Origin: GBS-DC sp964451985
GTDB lineage: Bacteria; Armatimonadota; Fimbriimonadia; Fimbriimonadales; GBS-DC
DNA: 7,003 nucleotides
Assembly: GCA_964451985.1 (NCBI GenBank)
Contig: CAYVKB010000097.1
Span: 1-7,003 of the forward strand
Direction: 5' to 3'
Shown here: positions 1 through 4,954 of the stretch, piece by piece
How the letters are laid out: each line of letters opens with the position of its first letter
How positions within the stretch are numbered: position 1 is the stretch's first letter
The notes under the pieces: model-generated
Databases searched by the model: none
What the model saw: only the letters and a program-made list of their open reading frames with translations
Told to the model about the DNA's origin: nothing
Translations under genes and position numbers: made by a program

Positions 1-1
1 C

Positions 2-34
2 GCGCGTGGGAAAGTCGAGATCTGTGGTGGGTAG
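2..34 (+). CDS. possible C-terminal end of a plus-strand gene entering from the left edge
   Basis: One plus-strand frame starting at base 2 reads ten codons (ARGKVEICGG) and stops at TAG 32-34, eleven bases before a plus-oriented intrinsic terminator. That spacing is typical of a gene end, so a rightward gene lying mostly outside the window may finish here. The peptide is too short to identify, and the other two plus frames are also open at the edge, so this is an inference from the terminator position only. Confidence 0.2.
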   Translation, partial: ARGKVEICGG

Positions 35-44
35 AACAGGCTTT

Positions 45-75
45 GGTTTACATACCCCCTGTAAACCTTTTTATT
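45..75 (+). terminator. intrinsic (Rho-independent) terminator, plus orientation
   Basis: A perfect 8-bp stem, GGTTTACA (45-52) and TGTAAACC (60-67), encloses a 7-base loop TACCCCC and is followed directly by TTTTTATT (68-75). The U-tract lies on the plus strand, so it best ends a rightward transcript coming from outside the window. Read leftward, the same stem lies about 30 bases past the dapA stop but is followed by AAAG rather than a U-run, so it would be a weak terminator for dapB-dapA. It separates convergent transcription units. Confidence 0.8.
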
Positions 76-98
76 ACACCACACACGCCGACGAAACT

Positions 99-1016
99 TC
101 AGGCAATCACGCCCACCGCGATGGACGGTTCCACGCCCATCGTATGCAGCAGAGCGCGCAGGCGTTCGCGTGTGCGCTCGCTCACAGGGGTCAGGGGCAG
201 GCGCAGGTTCTCTTCAATCAGTCCTAGCATTGCCATCACGCACTTCACGGGTGCAGGGTTCGTTTCCCAGAAGTTCGCCAGCATTAGTGGCTGCAGGCGA
301 TAGTGCCACCGTCGAGCAGTCTCGGCGTCGCCCTGCAGTGCTGTGCGCACCATCTGGCTCGTCCACGCGGGCAGCTCGTTGCCAATCACCGAAATCACCC
401 CGTCGCCCCCCATCAGAATCGTGGACGCGGCGAAGATGTCGTCGCCTGCATACACGGCGAAGCCCTCTGGGCGCCCGCCTATGATCTCCAACGCCTGCGT
501 GATGTTGCCACTCGACTCCTTCACGGCGACCACATGGGGCACCTCATCCGCGATGCGCAGGATGATTTCGGGGGTGTAGTTGCGCCCTGTGCGCGAGGGC
601 ACATTGTATACGATAATCGGTATATCGGCTGCTTCGGCGATGGCGGCATAGTGGCGTAGCAAGCCCTCTGGTTCTGGTTTATTATAGTAAGGTGTAACGG
701 AAAGTATAGCAGTTGCGCCTGCGCGTTTGGCGTGCTGCGCCAGCCCGATTGCCTCGTGGGTAGCATTACTGCCCGCGCCGGGGCACACGGGCACGCGCCC
801 GTTCGCTTGCTCCAGTACGATGTCCATCACGCGGCGATGTTCCTCGTGGGTTAGCGTTGCACCTTCGCCTGTGGAGCCAACGGGCAACAACGCATCCACG
901 CCCGATTCAATCAACCAGTCGACCAAGCGGCGCATGCGGGGTTCGTCCACAGCCCCGTCGCGCGTGAACGGCGTGACCATCGCCACGCCCAAGCCTCGAA
1001 ACGGTATCGTTCGCAT
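99..1016 (-). CDS. dapA: 4-hydroxy-tetrahydrodipicolinate synthase
   Basis: Condenses pyruvate with L-aspartate-4-semialdehyde to give 4-hydroxy-tetrahydrodipicolinate, the first committed step of lysine/diaminopimelate synthesis in the cytoplasm. The 305-residue product is close to the usual family length (about 290-300) and reads as a TIM-barrel aldolase. The GSTGE pyruvate-binding loop is at 47-51, Tyr111 lies in TPYYNKP, YNVPSRTG at 137-144 provides the catalytic Tyr137 and the substrate-binding Arg142, and VKESSG carries the Schiff-base Lys166. Ser48 replaces the more common Thr of GTTGE, a tolerated variant in this superfamily. The ATG at 1016 is chosen because it overlaps the dapB stop as TAATG, has GGAGGAAG upstream, and starts right at the conserved G-x-x-x-A-x-x-TPF segment; the upstream in-frame extension to 1094 lies inside dapB. 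It is the second gene of a riboswitch-controlled operon, translationally coupled to dapB. The wider superfamily includes N-acetylneuraminate lyases, but the dapB neighbour settles the assignment. Confidence 0.96.
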   Translation of the reverse strand: MRTIPFRGLGVAMVTPFTRDGAVDEPRMRRLVDWLIESGVDALLPVGSTGEGATLTHEEHRRVMDIVLEQANGRVPVCPGAGSNATHEAIGLAQHAKRAGATAILSVTPYYNKPEPEGLLRHYAAIAEAADIPIIVYNVPSRTGRNYTPEIILRIADEVPHVVAVKESSGNITQALEIIGGRPEGFAVYAGDDIFAASTILMGGDGVISVIGNELPAWTSQMVRTALQGDAETARRWHYRLQPLMLANFWETNPAPVKCVMAMLGLIEENLRLPLTPVSERTRERLRALLHTMGVEPSIAVGVIA

Positions 1017-1768
1017 TAGCCTTCCTCCGTGTGAGTGAGTATCTCTGTAAGCACCTCCTGAAAGAGGTAGAAGCCCGTGCGTCCGCGCAGCCACTCGGCG
1101 GCTCGGACTGCGCCGTAGGCAAATCCGTCGCGGCTCTTGGCACGATGGGTGATTTCGAGCCAGTCGTAGGGACCGTCCAGCAGCAGGCGGTGGGTTCCGA
1201 ACTCGCCCCCAACACGCACCACGCCGATGGAGAACTGATGTTCAGGGAGGCGATGGTCGGCAGGGGCGGGGTAAACAGCCTCGCGCGGCGGATTCAAGGC
1301 GCGTTGCAACCGTTCGGCGAGGGCGCGCGCCGTGCCACTGGGTGCATCCGCCTTGCCGCGATGGTGCAGCTCCTCTATCGCCACATCCCAGCCGTCCAGA
1401 TGCAGCAGCTGCGCCGCGAGGTTCACGGCGTGCTGCAGGTACAGCTGCACCGCGATTGAGAAATTGGGCGCATACAACACGCTCCCGCCCGATTCCAGAA
1501 CGCGCTTTGCAACCACCTCACGCCGCGTGTCCCAGCCAGTGGTTCCAATCACCAGCGGGCGCGCGGTGCGCAGGGCGAGTTCAAGGTTTGCGGTGAGCAT
1601 GTCGGCGTGCGAGAAGTCGATCAGCGCGTCGGCGTCGCGGGCAATTGCTTCGCGTTGCGGGGCAAGCGTTGCGCGGCGGATTACGCCCGCAATCGTGTGC
1701 CCACGCGCAGTGGCGACTCGCTCGACCGCCTGTCCCATCCGTCCGTAGCCAATGAGCGCGATACGCAT
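1016..1768 (-). CDS. dapB: 4-hydroxy-tetrahydrodipicolinate reductase
   Basis: Reduces the DapA product with NAD(P)H to tetrahydrodipicolinate, the next step toward diaminopimelate and lysine. The 250-residue protein shows the N-terminal Rossmann motif GYGRMG (7-12), LIDFS (49-53), the cofactor-side GTTGW (75-79), APNFSIAV (100-107), and the family signature E-L-H-H-R-x-K-x-DAPSGTA with His135/His136, Lys139 and D141-A147. Length is slightly below the roughly 270 of E. coli because the nucleotide-binding loop is the shorter G-Y-G form found in several non-proteobacterial lineages. The ATG at 1768 is preferred over the longer in-frame opening at 1867. It begins exactly at the conserved beta strand, has GGAGAG six bases upstream, and the extra 33 codons would lie inside the lysine riboswitch leader. 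First gene of the dapB-dapA unit; expression is probably shut down by lysine through the leader RNA. Confidence 0.96.
   Translation of the reverse strand: MRIALIGYGRMGQAVERVATARGHTIAGVIRRATLAPQREAIARDADALIDFSHADMLTANLELALRTARPLVIGTTGWDTRREVVAKRVLESGGSVLYAPNFSIAVQLYLQHAVNLAAQLLHLDGWDVAIEELHHRGKADAPSGTARALAERLQRALNPPREAVYPAPADHRLPEHQFSIGVVRVGGEFGTHRLLLDGPYDWLEITHRAKSRDGFAYGAVRAAEWLRGRTGFYLFQEVLTEILTHTEEG
1021..1028 (-). promoter_or_regulatory. dapA ribosome binding site inside dapB
   Basis: GGAGGAAG on the minus strand lies within the last codons of dapB, with its GGAGG core seven bases before the dapA ATG. It fixes the dapA start and, with the one-base TAATG overlap, indicates translational coupling or reinitiation. 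Confidence 0.8.
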
Positions 1769-1774
1769 GGCATT

Positions 1775-1823
1775 CTCTCCGATTTCAGGGGGTTCATCGA
1801 GCGAGGGGGCGCGTGAATCGAGT
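1775..1823 (-). promoter_or_regulatory. putative translational expression platform of the lysine riboswitch (anti-SD/SD hairpin)
   Basis: The dapB Shine-Dalgarno GGAGAG (plus 1775-1780) is embedded in AATCGGAG (plus 1777-1784), which can pair with the upstream ACTCGATT (plus 1816-1823) apart from one bulged G. The same upstream ACTCG can instead pair with CGAGT of the 5' strand of aptamer stem P1 (around 2008-2012). This gives mutually exclusive folds. Lysine-stabilised P1 would free ACTCGATT to hide the ribosome site (off); without lysine it would be held by the P1 5' strand (on). No U-tract hairpin is seen, so control at translation is more likely than attenuation. Seen: the complementarities. 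Inferred: the switching. Confidence 0.55.
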
Positions 1824-1839
1824 CGGCATATGCCTATCT

Positions 1840-2012
1840 CGAGTAGCGCTCCGCTTTGCAGGTGCAAAGCGACAGTCTGTAAGGTGTTCCCTTACAGCCC
1901 AGCGGCGCGCATGCCGTGTGCGCGTCGCTTCGGCGGGCAGCCCTTTCAGCGTTGCTCGATGGCGTCGGCGCGCCTCCCAACGCCTACTCATGCTGTCCCG
2001 CGCCTCTACTCG
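1840..2012 (-). ncRNA. lysine riboswitch (L-box) aptamer
   Basis: The leader of dapB folds as a lysine aptamer of about 173 nt. Stem P1 is CGAGTAG (2012-2006) with CTACTCG (1846-1840). Conserved core segments appear in the known order: AGAGGCGCG (2007-1999), CATGAGTAGGCG (1992-1981), GCTGAAAGGG (1950-1941), GCCGAAGC (1934-1927), a P3 stem CGCGCA/TGCGCG, the P4 hairpin CTGTAAGG/CCTTACAG (1897-1877), the conserved ACTGTC (1876-1871), a 9-bp P5 hairpin CGCTTTGCA/TGCAAAGCG (1871-1852), then GGAG before P1 closes. The arrangement closely matches the Thermotoga maritima lysine riboswitch as I remember it. The class binds L-lysine and represses lysine synthesis or transport genes, which agrees with the dapB-dapA operon below it. 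Confidence 0.93.
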
Positions 2013-2021
2013 GCGAATCCC

Positions 2022-2057
2022 AATATAATATACCCCATACTATCGCACACCCAACAA
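2022..2057 (-). promoter_or_regulatory. putative sigma-70 promoter of the riboswitch-dapB-dapA operon
   Basis: On the minus strand an AT-rich stretch contains two overlapping TATATT hexamers (2032-2027 and 2027-2022) in an otherwise GC-rich region. TTGGGT (2054-2049) lies 16 bases before the first, and TTGTTG (2057-2052) lies 19 bases before it. Initiation about seven bases past the first box would fall near 2020, just before aptamer stem P1 at 2012, as expected for a riboswitch leader. The -35 region overlaps the last codons of xylA, so the operon probably has its own start but could also receive read-through from xylA. Confidence 0.6.
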
Positions 2058-3203
2058 TAGCTCCATCGTCAGCTGGTCTAACTTTTCGTATTGGTAGCCC
2101 TGTACGCCCAGCGAGGCGCGATCGAAACTGTGCGTCTTTAGCCACTCGGCATTCTCGCGCGAGTACTGCATCCGCTCCTGCAGCTGCACATCCCACTGGC
2201 GGATTTGCGAGAGCAGTTCCTGAATTTCGGGGTCTTGGTTGAACCGCTCCGCCTTCTCTTTCAAAATCAGGTAGGTGCGCATGCAGCCTTTGGCGAACTC
2301 CCACACGCCCTCTTCATCTTCGGTGCGGTAGGCGTGAGCGTCGAAGTGGCGCGGTCCGCTGTAGCCGTTGTCCTCTAGCAATTTCACGAGGAAAAACGCG
2401 CCCTTGATGTCCTCTGCGCCGAAGCGGAAGTCCTGGTCGTAGCGAGTGAGTTTCTGCGCGTTCAGGTCGATATGGAACAGTTTATTGCGTTCGATCGCTT
2501 GGGCGACAGCATGGGTGAAGTTTAGCCCCGCCATGTGCTCATGCGCGACCTCGGGGTTCACGCCGCACATGTTGGGGTCGTCTAAGGTTTCAATAAACGC
2601 CAGCATCGCGCCCACTGTGGGCAGGAAGATATCGCCGCGCGGTTCGTTCGGCTTTGGCTCCAGCGCGAATTTGAGGTTGTAGCCCTGGTCTTTCACATAG
2701 TGAATCAGGAAGTTCATGCACTCTCGATACCACTGGAGGGCTTGCACGGGGTCTTTGGCAGCGTCGGTTTCCGTGCCTTCGCGTCCGCCCCAAAATACAT
2801 AGATTTCCGCGCCCAGCTCGACGGCGAGGTCTATCGCGCCCATCGACTTTTGCAGGGCATAAGCGCGCACTTTGGGGTCGTTGCTGGTGAACGCGCCGTC
2901 TTTGAACGCGGGATCGCTGAACAGGTTTGTGGTGCCCATCACCAGACGCATGTTGTGGTCCTCGAGGGCTTTCTTGAACTCACGCACGATGGCGTCGCGC
3001 TCGGCGGGCGTGGCGTCGATGGGCACGAGGTCGTTATCGTGCAGATTCACGCCCCAAGCGCCCAGCTCGGACAGTTTCTGCACGATGCGCGTGGGGGGTA
3101 AGCGGGAGCGTGTGGGTTCACCAAACGGGTCGCGCCCGATATTGCCCACCGTCCACAGCCCGAAGGTGAACTTATGTTCGGGTTTCGGCGTATAGTCACT
3201 CAT
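2040..3203 (-). CDS. xylA: xylose isomerase (group I), likely translated from its own ATG
   Basis: Interconverts D-xylose and D-xylulose (and D-glucose/D-fructose) in the cytoplasm using two divalent metal ions. The 387-residue product matches the compact group I enzymes of Streptomyces/Thermus in length and in every active-site residue I can place, each one position later than in Streptomyces. These are Trp17, the ring-opening His55 with Asp58 in HDNDL, Phe95, VFWGGREG with Trp138, and Lys184 in LEPKPNEP. The metal ligands are Glu182, Glu218, His221 (NPEVAHEHMAGLNF), Asp246, Asp256, Asp258 and Asp288. The start at 3203 is supported by the strong GAGGTGA site five bases upstream and by the family's usual N-terminus. 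Oddly, no stop codon separates it from the membrane-protein codons before it, so it also forms the C-terminus of a longer frame. No xylulokinase or xylose transporter is in the window. The gene ends with TAG at 2040, and the promoter for the lysine operon overlaps its last codons. Confidence 0.95.
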   Translation of the reverse strand: MSDYTPKPEHKFTFGLWTVGNIGRDPFGEPTRSRLPPTRIVQKLSELGAWGVNLHDNDLVPIDATPAERDAIVREFKKALEDHNMRLVMGTTNLFSDPAFKDGAFTSNDPKVRAYALQKSMGAIDLAVELGAEIYVFWGGREGTETDAAKDPVQALQWYRECMNFLIHYVKDQGYNLKFALEPKPNEPRGDIFLPTVGAMLAFIETLDDPNMCGVNPEVAHEHMAGLNFTHAVAQAIERNKLFHIDLNAQKLTRYDQDFRFGAEDIKGAFFLVKLLEDNGYSGPRHFDAHAYRTEDEEGVWEFAKGCMRTYLILKEKAERFNQDPEIQELLSQIRQWDVQLQERMQYSRENAEWLKTHSFDRASLGVQGYQYEKLDQLTMELLLGVR

Positions 3204-4769
3204 GGAACTCACCTCTGCGCTGTCTGGTTCGGCATGGAGGTGGAGGTTCCTGCCGCTTACAAATCCACCCTCCCGAAACGTAAGTAGCCTGTACTGCTCA
3301 ATCACCGACCAGTGAATCACCAGCTTATCGGGCAATACTATCGGTTCGTCACCTTGAGGGGTGCGGACGCCCTCGGGAGGCAGGAAGATGTCGTTGGGGC
3401 TGGAGAGCGTGGCCATGCCATCCGCGTAGTCCACCGCCACATCGGTTTTCAGACGCATCGTAAAGCGGCTCGCGACGGCTATCGGCTGGTTTGCCCGTTC
3501 AGGCAGCAGCAGCGCAACGCCCTCGTGAAATCCCGCTCGCCAAATGTACGCACCATGAAAGTGGTCAGGAACGCTAAGAATCAGCAAAGGCTGGTCGGTA
3601 GGCGCGTCTTTGAGTGATAGCACACTGCTGCGCGCCACCTTGCCCGCCTCCGCCCACGCTTCCGCCTGACGGATGGTTCCCATAACGTAGCCTATGAGAA
3701 GCACTGCGAATCCGCTCCCCACCCAACGCCCCTGCTTTAGGGAAGCGAACCATGCACTCAGACCCATCAGCGCGAACGTCGACGCCAAATAAGAGTAGCG
3801 ACTGTTCAGGAAGTAGAACGGTGACGGCTTGAAAATCAGCACGGGCAGCAGCGCCAGCAGCACCCATAGCGCAACGAGGCGTCCGTCCATTTGTGGCGTG
3901 CGTCGGGGCGGATAGACGCGCCATGCATAAACCAACAGCCCCACGCCGACTGCCCACAACGCCCAGAGCAGTGTGTCCCACACATCGCGCCCCAAGCCAT
4001 ACAGTATCGCGGGCATGACCATCTGAAACAGGTAGACAAGTAGATTCACAACCAGCAGCCACGGGCGTTGGAGCGTCTCCCACGCTTCAGGGTACGCGCC
4101 TGCACCGCCCACTACCGCCGTGCGTGCCACGAGGTAGGCTATCAGCACACCGAAGAACGGTATCGCCCTGCGTCCTGCATCCGCCGTGCCCAGATAACGA
4201 AACCACAACCACACGATTAGCGGAAAGGTGAGCAGTGACTCTTTGCAAAACAATCCCCCAGTGAAGCAGAGCAACGCGCCCAGATAATCACTTAGACGAC
4301 CTCGCTCGTGGAAGCGCATCAGCAGCAAGAGCGCGCCGAGTGCGCCCGCCGCAGCGACCATATCTGCCCGCGCCGCGAACCATGCGACCGACTCCACATT
4401 CGCTGGCAATACCACGAACACCATCGCGCCTATCAGTGCCCCGAACTCCGCACGCTCCCTTTTCCAGCTCCGACGCAATAGTAGCCGATACGCCAGTGCG
4501 TACAGCAGCATACCACACGTAATATGCCACGCCAGATTCACCCCGTGCGAAAAAAGTGGCGACATCCCCAAGAGGTAATCCAGGTAGTAATGCAACGAAA
4601 TCAGCGGGCGGAAAAAGCTGGTCGGAGGCTGACTGGCAAAGCCGAATGCCCCGCCCTCCTGCAAGCGGTAGAAGATGAAGTAGTCATCTGCTACATACGG
4701 GGTGCGCAGGCGCACGGAGTAGCCCGCAAAGCCCAGCCCCAAAATCATCAGCGCACTTACCCACCGCAT
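2040..4769 (-). CDS. continuous frame: GT-C glycosyltransferase-like membrane protein (3204-4769) running into xylose isomerase
   Basis: The frame encodes 909 residues from ATG 4769. Residues 1-522 are a polytopic membrane protein with about ten hydrophobic segments up to roughly residue 365, then a soluble domain of about 155 residues. It resembles the TMTC/dolichyl-phosphate-mannose mannosyltransferase-like GT-C fold. ADDY (27-30) in the first external loop supplies the expected acidic pair, FRPL follows at 53-56, P-x-x-x-E-S-V-A-W-x-x-x-R-x-D lies at 122-136, CKE at 175-177, and NSRYSYL at 322-328. Such enzymes move sugars from lipid carriers to extracytoplasmic acceptors; the substrate here is unknown and no TPR repeats are present. 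Residues 523-909 are xylose isomerase, described separately. Fusion is doubtful, because the enzyme would be attached to a probably extracytoplasmic domain and xylA has its own ribosome site; a lost stop or frameshift is likelier. A TTG at 4778 (with AGG five bases upstream) could also start it, but this codon overlaps a -10 box. Confidence 0.7.
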   Translation of the reverse strand: MRWVSALMILGLGFAGYSVRLRTPYVADDYFIFYRLQEGGAFGFASQPPTSFFRPLISLHYYLDYLLGMSPLFSHGVNLAWHITCGMLLYALAYRLLLRRSWKRERAEFGALIGAMVFVVLPANVESVAWFAARADMVAAAGALGALLLLMRFHERGRLSDYLGALLCFTGGLFCKESLLTFPLIVWLWFRYLGTADAGRRAIPFFGVLIAYLVARTAVVGGAGAYPEAWETLQRPWLLVVNLLVYLFQMVMPAILYGLGRDVWDTLLWALWAVGVGLLVYAWRVYPPRRTPQMDGRLVALWVLLALLPVLIFKPSPFYFLNSRYSYLASTFALMGLSAWFASLKQGRWVGSGFAVLLIGYVMGTIRQAEAWAEAGKVARSSVLSLKDAPTDQPLLILSVPDHFHGAYIWRAGFHEGVALLLPERANQPIAVASRFTMRLKTDVAVDYADGMATLSSPNDIFLPPEGVRTPQGDEPIVLPDKLVIHWSVIEQYRLLTFREGGFVSGRNLHLHAEPDSAEVSSMSDYTPKPEHKFTFGLWTVGNIGRDPFGEPTRSRLPPTRIVQKLSELGAWGVNLHDNDLVPIDATPAERDAIVREFKKALEDHNMRLVMGTTNLFSDPAFKDGAFTSNDPKVRAYALQKSMGAIDLAVELGAEIYVFWGGREGTETDAAKDPVQALQWYRECMNFLIHYVKDQGYNLKFALEPKPNEPRGDIFLPTVGAMLAFIETLDDPNMCGVNPEVAHEHMAGLNFTHAVAQAIERNKLFHIDLNAQKLTRYDQDFRFGAEDIKGAFFLVKLLEDNGYSGPRHFDAHAYRTEDEEGVWEFAKGCMRTYLILKEKAERFNQDPEIQELLSQIRQWDVQLQERMQYSRENAEWLKTHSFDRASLGVQGYQYEKLDQLTMELLLGVR
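3208..3216 (-). promoter_or_regulatory. xylA ribosome binding site
   Basis: AGAGGTGAG on the minus strand, with GAGGTGA ending five bases before the xylA ATG, is among the best Shine-Dalgarno matches in the window. It argues that xylA starts translation independently even though the upstream reading frame runs through it. A TGA stop in the +1 frame lies inside this site, where an upstream gene would normally end. Confidence 0.75.
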
Positions 4770-4800
4770 CGGGGGCAAGTATACCTGCGCTTCTGAAGGG
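4765..4800. repeat. left copy of a 36-bp duplication flanking the assembly gap
   Basis: These 36 bases are identical to 4901-4936 on the other side of the N run. They contain the 5' end of the leftward membrane-protein gene and part of its promoter. The simplest reading is one genomic locus present at both contig ends, not a biological repeat. Confidence 0.9.
4778..4783 (-). promoter_or_regulatory. putative -10 box of the leftward membrane-protein/xylA frame
   Basis: GGTATACT on the minus strand contains TATACT (4783-4778), five of six matches to the -10 consensus. Its last base is nine positions before the ATG at 4769, so a transcript would start one or two bases before that ATG and be nearly leaderless. 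No good -35 is visible at 16-18 bases, even after the gap is collapsed. The assignment rests on the hexamer, its symmetry with the opposite promoter, and its spacing. Confidence 0.4.
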
Positions 4801-4900
4801 NNNNNNNNNNNNNNNNNNNNNNNNNNNNNNNNNNNNNNNNNNNNNNNNNNNNNNNNNNNNNNNNNNNNNNNNNNNNNNNNNNNNNNNNNNNNNNNNNNNN
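4801..4900. other. assembly gap of exactly 100 N
   Basis: A run of exactly 100 Ns, a common placeholder length for a scaffold gap of unknown size. Because the contig ends repeat the same 36 bases, the real gap is probably absent and the two contigs overlap. Apparent translations across it have no meaning. Confidence 0.95.
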
Positions 4901-4936
4901 CGCATCGGGGGCAAGTATACCTGCGCTTCTGAAGGG
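4901..4936. repeat. right copy of the 36-bp duplication flanking the gap
   Basis: Identical to 4765-4800. Only this copy continues into the ATPase promoter and gene, while only the left copy continues into the membrane-protein gene, as expected for two overlapping contig ends. Confidence 0.9.
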
Positions 4937-4939
4937 GGA

Positions 4940-4948
4940 TGGTATAAT
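4940..4948 (+). promoter_or_regulatory. extended -10 promoter of the metal ATPase, predicting a leaderless mRNA
   Basis: TGGTATAAT is a perfect TATAAT (4943-4948) preceded by the TGn extension. Its last base is seven positions before the A of the ATPase ATG at 4955, so transcription would start at or within a base of the start codon. The bases between carry no Shine-Dalgarno. The hexamer at the -35 position is a poor match, which extended -10 promoters tolerate. Confidence 0.65.
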
Positions 4949-4954
4949 CCCGTT

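Noticed and set aside
1017..1094. N-terminal extension of DapA to 1094
   Set aside because: It lies wholly inside dapB in another frame. The ATG at 1016 has a strong SD and matches the family N-terminus.
1769..1867. N-terminal extension of DapB to an earlier in-frame start at 1867
   Set aside because: The extra 33 codons overlap the 3' part of the lysine riboswitch, show no family similarity, and the ATG at 1768 has a properly spaced SD and begins at the conserved Rossmann strand.
4770..4778. TTG at 4778 as the start of the membrane protein
   Set aside because: AGG lies five bases upstream, but the codon overlaps the TATACT box and adds only three residues; the ATG at 4769 is preferred with moderate confidence.
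4765..4936. 36-bp direct repeats as target-site duplication or attachment sites around an unsequenced mobile element
   Set aside because: The gap is exactly 100 N, a standard placeholder, and each copy continues into only one flank, as overlapping contig ends do. A true insertion cannot be excluded without reads but is less likely.
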